DNA of 23,990 bases, taken from the NCBI GenBank assembly GCA_965659725.1, contig CBFHXG010000032.1, positions 1-23,990 of the forward strand. Direction: 5' to 3'. The notes beneath the pieces are model-generated. The model worked only from the letters and a program-made list of their open reading frames with translations, did no database searches and had not been told where the DNA came from. Both the position numbers and the translations under genes were made by a program. Source of the DNA: Phaeocystidibacter sp965659725. GTDB lineage: Bacteria; Bacteroidota; Bacteroidia; Flavobacteriales; Schleiferiaceae. Below are positions 7,117 to 14,661 of the stretch, piece by piece (position 1 is the stretch's first letter; every line of letters starts with the position of its first letter).

Positions 7117-8661
7117 ATGGCCGCAAATTCAGAAGATCAATTCAAGAATGTGATTAGTCACGCTAAGGAGTATGGCTTCGTATTCCAAAGCAGTGAAATC
7201 TATGATGGCCTCGGCGCTGTGTATGATTACGGTCAAAATGGAGCCTTGCTTAAGAACAACATCAAGGAATATTGGTGGAGAAGCATGGTTCAGCTTCATG
7301 AGAACATCGTTGGTCTAGACTCAGCCATCTTCATGCACCCTGAAGTTTGGAAGGCCTCGGGTCATGTTGATGCCTTCAACGATCCGATGATCGACAACAA
7401 GGACAGTAAGAAGCGATACCGCGCTGATGTGCTTATCGAAGATCATATTGAAAAGATCCGTCTCAAAGCAGATAAAGAAGTAACCAAAGCGGCAAAGCGC
7501 TTCGGAGACACATTCGACGAGGCGATGTTCCGTGAAACCAACCCACGTGTTCAGAAGTACACGGGGCAGATGGAGGACATCCGAGGACGATACGTTGATG
7601 CTCTCGAGAAAAATGACCTCGTTGCTCTTCGCCAAGTAATCGTTGATGAAGGCATCACTTGCCCAGTGTCTGGCTCAAAGAACTGGACCGAAGTGCGTCA
7701 GTTCAACTTGATGTTTGGCACAAAGATGGGTTCTGTTGCTGAGGAAGCAAACGACCTTTACTTACGTCCGGAAACGGCTCAAGGCATCTTCGTGAACTTC
7801 TTGAATGTGCAGAAGACAGGTCGTATGAAAGTGCCTTTTGGCATTGCTCAGATCGGCAAGGCTTTCAGAAATGAGATCGTTGCACGCCAGTTCATCTTCC
7901 GTATGCGCGAATTCGAGCAAATGGAGATGCAGTTCTTCGTGCGTCCTGGTGAAGAAATGAAGTGGTACGAGTACTGGAAAGAGCACCGCATGAAATGGCA
8001 CGCCAATCTCGGCCTAGGTGCTGAAGCATACCGTTTCCACGATCACGATAAGTTGGCGCATTACGCCAATGCCGCTGCAGATATTGAGTTCAACTTCCCT
8101 TTTGGCTTCAAGGAGCTGGAGGGTATTCACAGTAGAACCGATTTCGACCTTAGTCGTCATCAAGAATTCAGCGGTAAGAAACTTCAATACTTCGATCCAG
8201 AGATCAACGAGAACTACGTGCCTTACGTAGTTGAAACATCTATTGGTCTTGATCGCATGTTCCTCGCCCTTCTTTCGAATGCATATGAAGATGAGCAGTT
8301 AGAAGATGGCTCCACGAGGACAGTCTTGAAGCTACCAACCGCCCTGGCACCGGTCAAAGCTGCGATACTACCACTCACCAAGAAGGATGGCTTGCCTGAA
8401 CTGGCACGTGAAATCTTTGATGAGCTCAAGTTTGATTTCCAAGTTCAATACGACGAGAAGGACGCGATCGGAAAGCGCTATCGTCGTCAAGATGCTGCTG
8501 GAACACCATTGTGCATAACGGTAGACTTCGACTCGTTGGAGGATAGGATGGTTACTATTCGTCACCGCGACACCATGGAGCAGGAAAGAGTAGCTATCGA
8601 CTCGTTGGGACATAAACTTCGCGAGTTGGTAAGCATGGAAAGCCTCTTGAAAAAGTTGTAA
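7117..8661 (+). CDS. glyS: Glycine--tRNA ligase, homodimeric type
   Basis: Charges tRNA-Gly with glycine in the cytoplasm. This is the single-chain alpha2 type of class II synthetase, not the alpha2beta2 bacterial GlyQ/GlyS type. The N-terminal catalytic part shows EYGFVFQSSEIYDGLGAVYDYG (18-39; quoted ends EYGFVF and VYDYG) and the insertion with YTGQMEDIRG. LRPETAQGIFVNF (216-228) is followed by motif 2, FRNEIVARQFIFRMREFEQME (ends FRNEI at 250 and FEQME at 270). Motif 3 is GLDRMFLALL (377-386). The C-terminal anticodon-binding domain begins near LAPVKAAILPL and contains IGKRYRRQDAAGTPLCITVD. At 514 residues the length is normal for Bacteroidota. ATG at 7117 lies about 35 bases after a perfect -7 box. 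Confidence 0.97.
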   Translation: MAANSEDQFKNVISHAKEYGFVFQSSEIYDGLGAVYDYGQNGALLKNNIKEYWWRSMVQLHENIVGLDSAIFMHPEVWKASGHVDAFNDPMIDNKDSKKRYRADVLIEDHIEKIRLKADKEVTKAAKRFGDTFDEAMFRETNPRVQKYTGQMEDIRGRYVDALEKNDLVALRQVIVDEGITCPVSGSKNWTEVRQFNLMFGTKMGSVAEEANDLYLRPETAQGIFVNFLNVQKTGRMKVPFGIAQIGKAFRNEIVARQFIFRMREFEQMEMQFFVRPGEEMKWYEYWKEHRMKWHANLGLGAEAYRFHDHDKLAHYANAAADIEFNFPFGFKELEGIHSRTDFDLSRHQEFSGKKLQYFDPEINENYVPYVVETSIGLDRMFLALLSNAYEDEQLEDGSTRTVLKLPTALAPVKAAILPLTKKDGLPELAREIFDELKFDFQVQYDEKDAIGKRYRRQDAAGTPLCITVDFDSLEDRMVTIRHRDTMEQERVAIDSLGHKLRELVSMESLLKKL

Positions 8662-8688
8662 ATACAACGTAGGAATATTCTGTACGGA

Positions 8689-8719
8689 TTTGTATAGGTT
8701 GTAAATAATCCTACTTTTG
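8689..8719 (+). promoter_or_regulatory. Promoter of the acidic lipoprotein gene
   Basis: TTG at 8689-8691, then 20 bp, then a perfect -7 box TACTTTTG at 8712-8719. The leader to ATG at 8758 would be about 33 bases. The sequence GTTGTAAATA occurs twice around it, at 8655-8664 over the glyS stop and at 8698-8707 inside the spacer. Confidence 0.75.
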
Positions 8720-8757
8720 CGACGATTCCTGAGCTTAACTCACTAATACAAAGAGAA

Positions 8758-9018
8758 ATGAAAAAGGTAAGCATTTTCGCTACTGCACTTGCAATGGTTG
8801 CATTGGTAGCATGTAACAACGGCGGTTCATCAGAAGAAACCGTAGGAGAACAAATCGAAGAGTCTGCAGACAACGCTGCTGATAACATGGAAGACGCTGC
8901 TGATGAGGCAGAAGACGCTATGGAAGACGCTGCTGAGGAAGTAGGCGAGGCTGTTGATTCAGTTGCTACTGAAGCAGAAGAAACGGCTGACGAGGCTGCT
9001 GAAGAAATGAACATGTAA
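8758..9018 (+). CDS. Small, very acidic lipoprotein
   Basis: An 86-residue lipoprotein of unknown function. The signal is MKKVSIFATALAMVALVAC, with the lipid-carrying Cys at 19. The mature part is almost only Ala, Glu, Asp, Ser, Thr, Gly, Val, Asn and Met, in repeated units such as DNAAD, MEDAADEAEDA, MEDAAEEVGEA and EETADEAAEEM. The spacing suits an amphipathic or extended helix. There is no Lys or Arg after residue 3, so the mature protein is strongly negative. Similar short alanine/glutamate-rich lipoproteins are seen in marine Bacteroidota, but I know no assigned role. It has its own promoter and a strong terminator, so it is probably a well-expressed single-gene unit. Confidence 0.88.
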   Translation: MKKVSIFATALAMVALVACNNGGSSEETVGEQIEESADNAADNMEDAADEAEDAMEDAAEEVGEAVDSVATEAEETADEAAEEMNM

Positions 9019-9038
9019 TCTGTTCTTCAGAGAAACAG

Positions 9039-9065
9039 AAAATCCCGCCTAGTGCGGGATTTTTT
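9039..9065. terminator. Bidirectional rho-independent terminator
   Basis: A perfect 10-bp stem AAAATCCCGC (9039-9048) / GCGGGATTTT (9054-9063) with loop CTAGT is followed by more T on the plus strand and flanked by A on the left. It serves the lipoprotein gene ending at 9018, and on the minus strand the S41 peptidase gene ending at 9069. Confidence 0.9.
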
Positions 9066-9068
9066 GTT

Positions 9069-10691
9069 TTACGGACGTACGAGTTGTGGAAGGGTATCTT
9101 GCCAAGCTCCCCAGTGCAACATGGCAGCACGAACAGTGGGATCTGTTTGGTAGACTACCGGATAAAATGCGCTGTTACCCCACACGTTCTTTCCTATCAA
9201 TGACTTTAGTCGTTGTTCAATGAAGTCTCGCATACTCTGATCGATACGCTGTTCATACTTCATGGCTCCTATCTCCTTGAGAAGTTCGATGTACACTTCT
9301 TGAGGAACAACCCAGTCTGCAACGAACTCTTCTGCCGACATCCCTTCGAATCGATCTCGATTCCTATCTACCCAATCAAAGGCAAAACCATCTACCAATG
9401 GGTAATTGAATTGATGATATAACCATCCATTCGAATAGATGGTACTATCAATGGGAACGAATAGATCAGGCATGATACCTCCGCCGCCATATACCACTTT
9501 CCCACCTTTGGTAATAAACCGCTGATCAGGGTCGAACTTCGAGCTATCAGGCGCAAAGAGTTCTCCATTCTCAACGCGTTGATAGTAATCTTGCTGATAG
9601 GCTTCGTATCCATCGTCGTATGGCTTTTGAATACTTCTTCCCGTAGGTGTATAATATCTAGAGGTGGTAAGACGCATCCGTGAACCGTCACTCAAACGCA
9701 TTTCCTCTTGCACCAATCCTTTACCGAATGATCTACGGCCAATGATCGTTGCTCTATCGTTGTCTTGAAGCGCTCCGGCGACGATCTCAGATGCGGAGGC
9801 GGAGTTCTCATTGATCAGTACTACTACTTTTCCTTCTTCGAAGATCCCCTCTCGGGTTGCGAACGTCATCTCCTTTTGGCCTTCGCGATCTTGTGTATAA
9901 ACGATGAGTTGATCTTCCTCGAGGAATGCATCAGCCATATCTTCGGCCACTCTCAACAAGCCACCCGGGTTGTCGCGCAGGTCGAGGATCAACCTTTCCA
10001 TTCCAGCTCTTTCCATCTGACGAATTGCCCTTTCGAATTCGTCCATGGTCGTTTCGGAAAAACGATTCACCTTGAGTAGACCGATCGAGTCATTTACCAT
10101 GTAGCTCACGTCAACGCTGGTGATCGGAATTGGACCTCTTTCTATTTCTACATCCTTTGTTGAAGACTCACCTCTTTTTGCGATGGTGACGGTAACCTCA
10201 CTACCACTCTGACCTCTCAGTGTATTGATGATCTCTGATGTGGCTTCGTAATTTCCAACGGCAGATAGGCCATTGATCTTCACGATCCTGTCACCTCCCT
10301 TGAGACCTGCCCTCTCAGCTGGACCATTCTTGATCACCCTTACGATGGTAAGGGAATCATTATGAACATGAAACTCGATCCCGATGCCTTCAAAATGTCC
10401 TTGAATACTTTCGTCGGTAGCCTGGACATCTTGTTGTGCTATGTAGGTGCTGTGAGGGTCGAGGCGATGAAGCATATCGCGGATGGTCATGTCGAGCAGA
10501 CTATCTGTGTTTACATCGTCTACATATTCATAATCGATGTAATTGATAATCTGGCGGATCTTCTGCTCTTTCTCTTCTTCAGCCAACATACGAGTAGGCC
10601 TTGCGGGATAATCATATCTAGAACCGATGAACATGCCTATCACGAGGACGATCGCGGTGAGAAGAGGCAAATAGATTTGGGATGCTTTCAT
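9069..10691 (-). CDS. S41 family C-terminal processing peptidase (CtpA/Prc type)
   Basis: Membrane-anchored periplasmic serine protease of the tail-specific/C-terminal processing family. Residues 5-24 form an uncleaved signal anchor (IYLPLLTAIVLVIGMFIGSR). There is an N-terminal helical region with YVDDVNTDSLLD and LDPHSTYI. The PDZ domain is at about 100-185 (GIGIEFHVHNDSLTIV, GPAERAGLKGGDRIVKING). The peptidase core shows ILDLRDNPGGLL (235-246), NENSASASEIVAGALQD (294-310) and the RRSFGKGLVQ segment. The catalytic dyad is probably Ser299 and Lys324, by the 25-residue spacing of Ser452 and Lys477 in E. coli Prc. At 540 residues it is normal for Bacteroidota. The ATG overlaps the stop of the dCMP deaminase gene in an ATGA, so they form an operon. 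Confidence 0.95.
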   Translation of the reverse strand: MKASQIYLPLLTAIVLVIGMFIGSRYDYPARPTRMLAEEEKEQKIRQIINYIDYEYVDDVNTDSLLDMTIRDMLHRLDPHSTYIAQQDVQATDESIQGHFEGIGIEFHVHNDSLTIVRVIKNGPAERAGLKGGDRIVKINGLSAVGNYEATSEIINTLRGQSGSEVTVTIAKRGESSTKDVEIERGPIPITSVDVSYMVNDSIGLLKVNRFSETTMDEFERAIRQMERAGMERLILDLRDNPGGLLRVAEDMADAFLEEDQLIVYTQDREGQKEMTFATREGIFEEGKVVVLINENSASASEIVAGALQDNDRATIIGRRSFGKGLVQEEMRLSDGSRMRLTTSRYYTPTGRSIQKPYDDGYEAYQQDYYQRVENGELFAPDSSKFDPDQRFITKGGKVVYGGGGIMPDLFVPIDSTIYSNGWLYHQFNYPLVDGFAFDWVDRNRDRFEGMSAEEFVADWVVPQEVYIELLKEIGAMKYEQRIDQSMRDFIEQRLKSLIGKNVWGNSAFYPVVYQTDPTVRAAMLHWGAWQDTLPQLVRP

Positions 10692-11116
10692 TCTTCTGCT
10701 GGATTCAACTGGCAGACATCTACGCCTGCCTTTTCCAAAAATTCTATTCCGGAAGTATCCTTGTAACGCTCAATGTACACTAAACGTTTAATCCCCGCTT
10801 GGTGGATGAGTTTACTGCAATCCTTGCAGGGCGACATGGTGAGATAGAGGGTACCTCCATCGCATGAATGATTGGAAGAGGCAACCTTGGTGATGGCGTT
10901 GGCCTCGGCGTGAAGCACATACCACTTAGTATATCCCTCGTCGTCCTCGCAAATATTCTCAAAGCCCGAAGGGGTACCATTGTAGCCATCGCTGATGATC
11001 ATCCGATCCTTGACGATGAGCGCTCCTACTTGGCGACGATTACAGTAAGAAAGCTTGGCCCATTCCAAGGCCATGCGGAGATACGCACTATCGTACTTAC
11101 GCTGTTTTGCTGTCAC
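10688..11116 (-). CDS. dCMP deaminase (zinc-dependent)
   Basis: Deaminates dCMP to dUMP for dTMP synthesis. The zinc site is complete: HAEAN (His69, Glu71) and PCKDC (Cys97, Cys100). The Bacteroidota-typical body includes AYLRMALEWAKLSYC, RQVGALIVKDRMIISDGYNG and GFENICEDDEGYTKWY. The start is set at GTG 11116, giving 142 residues, because that N-terminus matches the usual family start and because a perfect -7 box lies at 11177-11170. The frame is open back to an ATG at 11338, but that extension is the translated tRNA-Leu gene, and an ATG at 11248 lies in the tRNA terminator, upstream of the promoter. Its TGA overlaps the S41 peptidase ATG by four bases. Confidence 0.93.
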   Translation of the reverse strand: MTAKQRKYDSAYLRMALEWAKLSYCNRRQVGALIVKDRMIISDGYNGTPSGFENICEDDEGYTKWYVLHAEANAITKVASSNHSCDGGTLYLTMSPCKDCSKLIHQAGIKRLVYIERYKDTSGIEFLEKAGVDVCQLNPAEE

Positions 11117-11169
11117 CTCTCTACAAATGAATTTATTGGAAAATTGAATCAGCTCTTGAGCAGAGGATT

Positions 11170-11202
11170 CAAAGGTAGTATTTTGGCCGAAAGGGCGAAC
11201 AA
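11170..11202 (-). promoter_or_regulatory. Promoter of the dCMP deaminase - S41 peptidase operon
   Basis: On the minus strand TTG at 11202-11200, then 22 bp, then a perfect -7 box TACCTTTG at 11177-11170. It lies inside what a naive frame call would take as coding sequence and supports the GTG start at 11116. Confidence 0.7.
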
Positions 11203-11223
11203 ATAGATAGAAATGAGGGGAAT

Positions 11224-11257
11224 AAAAAAATCCCAAGAACGTATTCATTCTTGGGAT
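11224..11257 (-). terminator. Rho-independent terminator of tRNA-Leu
   Basis: Read on the minus strand: ATCCCAAGAA, an 8-base loop, TTCTTGGGAT, then a run of seven T. The perfect 10-bp stem lies 7 bases after the tRNA 3' end and separates it from the dCMP deaminase promoter. Confidence 0.92.
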
Positions 11258-11263
11258 ATTCTG

Positions 11264-11344
11264 TGCCCAGGGCGGGAGTCGAACCCGCACACCAGTGGTA
11301 CACGAGTTTGAGTCGTGCGCGTCTACCAATTCCGCCACCTGGGC
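11264..11344 (-). tRNA. tRNA-Leu (anticodon CAA)
   Basis: An 81-nt tRNA on the minus strand. The acceptor stem is GCCCAGG (11344-11338) with CCTGGGC (11271-11265), and the discriminator is A. The D arm is GCGGAATTGGTAGACGC. The anticodon stem is CACGA/TCGTG with loop CTCAAAC, giving anticodon CAA, which reads UUG. The variable arm is of class II type, short (ACC-ACT-GGT core). The T arm is GCGGG-TTCGACT-CCCGC. The 3' CCA is not encoded (CAG follows the discriminator). It has its own promoter and terminator. Confidence 0.97.
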
Positions 11345-11355
11345 TGGTGAGGCGG

Positions 11356-11387
11356 CAAAACTACAACAAAGAAGATGCGTTGTCCAA
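11356..11387 (-). promoter_or_regulatory. tRNA-Leu promoter
   Basis: On the minus strand TTG at 11387-11385, then 21 bp, then a perfect -7 box TAGTTTTG at 11363-11356. The tRNA 5' end follows 11 bases after the box. Confidence 0.8.
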
Positions 11388-11449
11388 GACCTTTCAGAAA
11401 AAAATTACGGAATACTTGTTTCGCAGCCTTTCATTCTGCCAAAGTTTAT

Positions 11450-11457
11450 TACATTTG
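11450..11457 (+). promoter_or_regulatory. prs promoter -7 box
   Basis: A perfect TAnnTTTG box (TACATTTG). No good TTG lies 17-23 bp upstream, so the -33 element is weak or absent. The leader to the prs ATG at 11514 would be about 50 bases, and the operon may include rplY and pth. Confidence 0.5.
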
Positions 11458-11513
11458 CAGCCCTTTTGAGCAAGTGCCAAAGCACTACAGTTTCAAAGGA
11501 TTAAAGTTGAAGC

Positions 11514-12446
11514 ATGGTACCAACAGCTAAGATTTTTGCGGGACGCAGTACGAATGCGCTTGCTGAGAAAATTGCAGAGGCATACGGCCAACCTCTTGGA
11601 AAGGTTCAGATCACTGAGTTCAGTGATGGTGAATTCGTTCCATCTTTTGAGGAGACGGTACGAGGCGGACGAGTTTTTTTGGTGCAATCTACCAACCCAC
11701 CTGCAGACAACTTATTGGAGCTTCTTCAGATGATTGATGCTGCAAAGCGTGCATCGGCAAAACACATTACGGCTGTCATTCCTTACTTCGGTTTGGCACG
11801 TCAGGATAGAAAGGATAAGCCACGTGTTCCGATCGGGGCCAAGTTGGCGGCTAACCTTTTGATGGCTGCAGGCGCCACTCGTATTATGACGATGGACCTT
11901 CACGCTGATCAGATCCAAGGTTTCTTCGAAGTACCGGTAGATCACCTGTTCTCGAGCAGTTTGTTCTTACCAGATATCGAAGCATTGAACTTGGACAATC
12001 TAACCATCGCATCTCCGGATATGGGTGGTTCAAAAAGAGCGAATGCTTATGGCAATAAGCTCGAAGCTGAAGTTGTGATCTGCTACAAGCAGCGCAAGAA
12101 GGCAAATGTTATCGATAAGATGACCGTCATAGGTGACGTAAAAGACCGAAATGTGGTATTGTTGGACGACATGGTAGATACGGCAGGTACTTTGACAAAG
12201 GCTGCAGACATGTTGTTGGAGAAGGGAGCAAAGAGTGTACGTGCATATTGTACACACGGCGTTCTTTCAGGCAATGCTTACGAAAGAATTGAAAAGTCTG
12301 CGTTGGAAGAATTGGTGATAACCGACACTCTTCCAGGTCGTCAGAAGAGCGATAAAATCCGCGTACTCAGTGTTGCACCTCTATTCGCTGCAGTGATGAA
12401 GAAAGTGCACCACCACGAGTCCATTAGCGGACACTTTGTAATGTAA
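11514..12446 (+). CDS. prs: Ribose-phosphate pyrophosphokinase
   Basis: Makes PRPP from ribose 5-phosphate and ATP in the cytoplasm, the precursor for purines, pyrimidines, NAD, histidine and tryptophan. Family motifs are ITEFSDGEFVPSF (33-45), YFGLARQDRKDKPRVPIGAK (91-110), the divalent-cation and ATP site DLHADQIQGFF (128-138), and the PRPP-binding loop VVLLDDMVDTAGTL (214-227). At 310 residues the length is normal for class I enzymes. ATG at 11514 follows a -7 box by about 57 bases. It is followed after 26 bp by rplY and then pth, a common bacterial order (prs-rplY-pth). Confidence 0.97.
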   Translation: MVPTAKIFAGRSTNALAEKIAEAYGQPLGKVQITEFSDGEFVPSFEETVRGGRVFLVQSTNPPADNLLELLQMIDAAKRASAKHITAVIPYFGLARQDRKDKPRVPIGAKLAANLLMAAGATRIMTMDLHADQIQGFFEVPVDHLFSSSLFLPDIEALNLDNLTIASPDMGGSKRANAYGNKLEAEVVICYKQRKKANVIDKMTVIGDVKDRNVVLLDDMVDTAGTLTKAADMLLEKGAKSVRAYCTHGVLSGNAYERIEKSALEELVITDTLPGRQKSDKIRVLSVAPLFAAVMKKVHHHESISGHFVM

Positions 12447-12472
12447 ACAGGGAATCTTAATAGATAGTAGTA

Positions 12473-13105
12473 ATGGAGTCAGTCGCTATCAAAGGAACGG
12501 TTCGTACCGATCTTGGATCAAAATACGCTAAGCAACTTCGCCGTGAGGGTCAAGTACCATGCGTAGTATATGGTGGAGAAGAAACAATTCACTTTTCTGC
12601 GCCTACTTTGAGCTTCCGCGACATTGTGTACACATCTAGTGTATACATCGCAGAAATCGAGTTGGACGGCAAGAAGGTAGAAGCCGTTATTCAGGACATT
12701 CAGTTCGATCCGGTAACGGACAGCATCAAGCACATTGATTTTATCCAATTGGTTGATGGAAAGCCAGTAACAGTTAACGCACCAGTTCGCCTTAACGGAA
12801 ACGCTCGTGGTGTTCGTAATGGTGGTAAGCTCAAGCACTTCTTGCGCTACCTAAAAGTGAAGGCCCTTCCACAAGATATTCCAGCTAGCATCGAGCTTGA
12901 TGTTTCAGACCTTCGTATCGGACAAACCATTCGTGTTTCTCAAGTAACTGCAGGTAACTACAGCATCCTCAACGCTGAAAATGCCGTTATCGTTACCATC
13001 AAAACTGCTCGTAACGCAGTTGATGAAGAGGAAGAAGACGAAGATGCTGAAGGCGCTGAAGGAGAAGGTGCAGAAGCAGCTGCTGAAGAAGCTTCAGCAG
13101 AATAA
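12473..13105 (+). CDS. rplY: 50S ribosomal protein L25/general stress protein Ctc
   Basis: Binds 5S rRNA in the large ribosomal subunit. The N-terminal L25 domain is at about 1-92 (TVRTDLGSKYAKQLRREGQV, PCVVYGGEE, IQDIQFDPVTDSIKHIDF). The CTC/TL5 C-terminal domain is at about 95-178 (VNAPVRLNGNARGVRNGGKL, VKALPQDIPASIELDVSDLR). The last ~25 residues are an acidic Glu/Ala tail starting DEEEEDEDAEG, a usual feature in Bacteroidota. At 210 residues it is the long CTC form, not the short E. coli L25. The third base of many codons and the tail DNA (GAAGAAG-rich) give local low complexity. Transcription probably comes from the prs promoter. Confidence 0.96.
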   Translation: MESVAIKGTVRTDLGSKYAKQLRREGQVPCVVYGGEETIHFSAPTLSFRDIVYTSSVYIAEIELDGKKVEAVIQDIQFDPVTDSIKHIDFIQLVDGKPVTVNAPVRLNGNARGVRNGGKLKHFLRYLKVKALPQDIPASIELDVSDLRIGQTIRVSQVTAGNYSILNAENAVIVTIKTARNAVDEEEEDEDAEGAEGEGAEAAAEEASAE

Positions 13106-13114
13106 TTCACCCTT

Positions 13115-13121
13115 AAAGGAG
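13115..13121 (+). promoter_or_regulatory. Ribosome binding site of pth
   Basis: AAAGGAG ends seven bases before the TTG start at 13129. A clear Shine-Dalgarno is rare in this window, and it supports use of the weak TTG start. Confidence 0.7.
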
Positions 13122-13128
13122 ATCGGCT

Positions 13129-13695
13129 TTGAAGAAGTTCTTGATCTTCGGTTTGGGTAACCCGGGTGCCGATTACGATCGCACTCGTCATAACATAGGT
13201 TTTGAGGTGTTAGATGCTCTTGCGTCTGACACCTCTTCTTTTTCCCCCGAACGCTACGCAGATGTTGCGCGGAAACGCCTGAAAGGTCGTGAGCTGATAT
13301 TGGTAAAACCCAATACATACATGAACCTCAGCGGCAGAGCCGTGCGCTATTGGATGGAACAAGAAAAGGTTCCAATCGATCGCATCATTGTAGTCGTTGA
13401 CGAGCTTGCTCTTCCCCTCGGTGCCATTCGCATCAAAATGAAGGGATCCGACGGTGGGCATAATGGCCTGAAAAGCATCCAGCAATTATTAGGCAGATCC
13501 GATTACCCTCGTCTTCGATTCGGTATCGGCAACGAGTTCTCGAAAGGCCAACAAGTAGATTTTGTACTAGGCAAGTGGACCGAAGAGGAATGGACCAAAC
13601 TCCAGCCTCGCATCAAGAAAGCAGCCGAAGCAATCGAGAGCTTTGCACTCGCCGGTCCGCAGATCACCATGAATCAATTCAACGGAAACGAATAG
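13129..13695 (+). CDS. pth: Peptidyl-tRNA hydrolase
   Basis: Releases peptides from prematurely dropped peptidyl-tRNA, recycling the tRNA. Family residues are all visible: GLGNPGADYDRTRHNIGF (8-25, with Asn11 and catalytic His21), PNTYMNLSG (61-69), VVVDELALPLG (88-98, Asp91) and the SDGGHNGLKSI segment (107-117, Asn112). At 188 residues the length is normal. The start is a TTG at 13129, chosen because the family N-terminus KKFLIFGLGNPG begins right there and an AAAGGAG site is correctly placed upstream. It lies 23 bp after rplY in the same transcription unit. Confidence 0.96.
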   Translation: MKKFLIFGLGNPGADYDRTRHNIGFEVLDALASDTSSFSPERYADVARKRLKGRELILVKPNTYMNLSGRAVRYWMEQEKVPIDRIIVVVDELALPLGAIRIKMKGSDGGHNGLKSIQQLLGRSDYPRLRFGIGNEFSKGQQVDFVLGKWTEEEWTKLQPRIKKAAEAIESFALAGPQITMNQFNGNE

Positions 13696-13746
13696 GATTG
13701 TAATATTCTGAGAAACGAAGGGTTATAGAATTATAATCTGCGTCTC

Positions 13747-14304
13747 GTGATCAAATCCTCGTTACTCGTTCTACTTGTTATCCTCATAGCATCTTGCTCT
13801 GAGGATCAGCTCTCCGATGAGCAAACACCTTCGTCTCCGTCAAATCTTTCAAGCTACCAAGATAGCTCTATTTGGAGTTTCGATTCAGTAGGAATTGGAA
13901 CGGATTGGAAAAACGGAAAGCCTTTCACTGGTTTAGACTCTGCCAATATATCCCAAGAATTAGATTGGACGATTCTGACTGATCAAGGAAGGGACTACAG
14001 ACTAGTCTTTGACGGTGGAGAGATATACAACGACTCCAACACGAACATAATTCATGTTTGGTCGTATTTCAGCCTTAATAACCAACCTCCAAGGTATAGG
14101 AAGATCATCCGATGGAGCTCGGATAGTCTGTTTATCAATGATCAATATCGAGGTAATGGCCCCCAGGGTCATGCAGTAAAACTCAATTCAGACACAACCC
14201 AAATGGTGCTCCAGAGATGGGAGCTTGTTCAATTTGAACCTGATCGAAACGTGTACATACTCACGAATATGAACATCCATCTATCCAGAATTGAAGGTGA
14301 ATAG
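13747..14304 (+). CDS. Lipoprotein of unknown function
   Basis: A 185-residue protein with a lipoprotein signal MIKSSLLVLLVILIASC (Cys17 as lipid site). The mature part starts with a Ser/Pro/Asn-rich linker (SEDQLSDEQTPSSPSNLSS), followed by a compact domain with GTDWKNGKPFTGLD, DYRLVFDGGEIY, IIHVWSYFSLNN, IIRWSSDSLFIND and MVLQRWELVQFEPD. The pattern of short strands resembles the lipocalin-like domains common in Bacteroidota lipoproteins, but I cannot assign a family. The start is GTG at 13747; no ATG is available before the signal peptide. It is 51 bp after pth; no convincing promoter or terminator lies between. Confidence 0.75.
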   Translation: MIKSSLLVLLVILIASCSEDQLSDEQTPSSPSNLSSYQDSSIWSFDSVGIGTDWKNGKPFTGLDSANISQELDWTILTDQGRDYRLVFDGGEIYNDSNTNIIHVWSYFSLNNQPPRYRKIIRWSSDSLFINDQYRGNGPQGHAVKLNSDTTQMVLQRWELVQFEPDRNVYILTNMNIHLSRIEGE

Positions 14305-14440
14305 AAAAGTTGAACTCTGGAGACAACCATCGGCTGTGGCTTAGTTGGAAGCGTCCTAATCCTAGTTCACATCGATCGATTAGGATCCAGTTGTGATCAT
14401 GTGAGATGGATATGAATTCTATGTGCTTCTATTCGGATCG

Positions 14441-14462
14441 ACGTGCTTTATACGTGCTTTAT
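14441..14462 (+). repeat. Tandem 11-bp repeat, two units
   Basis: ACGTGCTTTAT occurs twice in direct succession (14441-14451, 14452-14462). A degenerate relative, ATGTGCTTCTAT, is at 14421-14432. Confidence 0.7.
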
Positions 14463-14506
14463 TAGAGACTGAAATGGCAAAATGCGGAGTTTTCTGGGCT
14501 TCCGTT

Positions 14507-14600
14507 GTTGGGGCCCCCAACCCCGCCCCTGCTTTCAATCTACGCCCATTGATTCTATCTATTCGTGGGATATACGGATACAAACGGGTAGTTATTCACT
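14507..14600 (+). repeat. Two-hairpin repeat element, copy B
   Basis: Hairpin 1 is GTTGGG-GCC-CCCAAC (14507-14521). Hairpin 2 is CTATTCG (14559-14565), a 19-nt loop containing ATATACGGATACAA, then CGGGTAG (14585-14591), pairing with two G-T wobbles. The stem bases differ from copies A and C but the loop length and loop core are kept, and the TTCAC after hairpin 2 (14595-14599) is shared with copy A. Confidence 0.65.
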
Positions 14601-14661
14601 TAGGGAATTTTCCGCCAACTAGCCAGCTGAAACCTGGAAGCCACAGGCTCTAAACTTGTAT

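Noticed and set aside
11117..11338. N-terminal extension of the dCMP deaminase frame beginning MAELVDAHDS
   Set aside because: It is the translation of the tRNA-Leu gene and its terminator; the operon promoter lies downstream of it.
14423..14653. Plus-strand frame of 76 codons in the hairpin-rich gap
   Set aside because: It is read through repeat copy B and its hairpin, has no recognisable domain and no promoter or ribosome site; kept only as part of the gene-free region.
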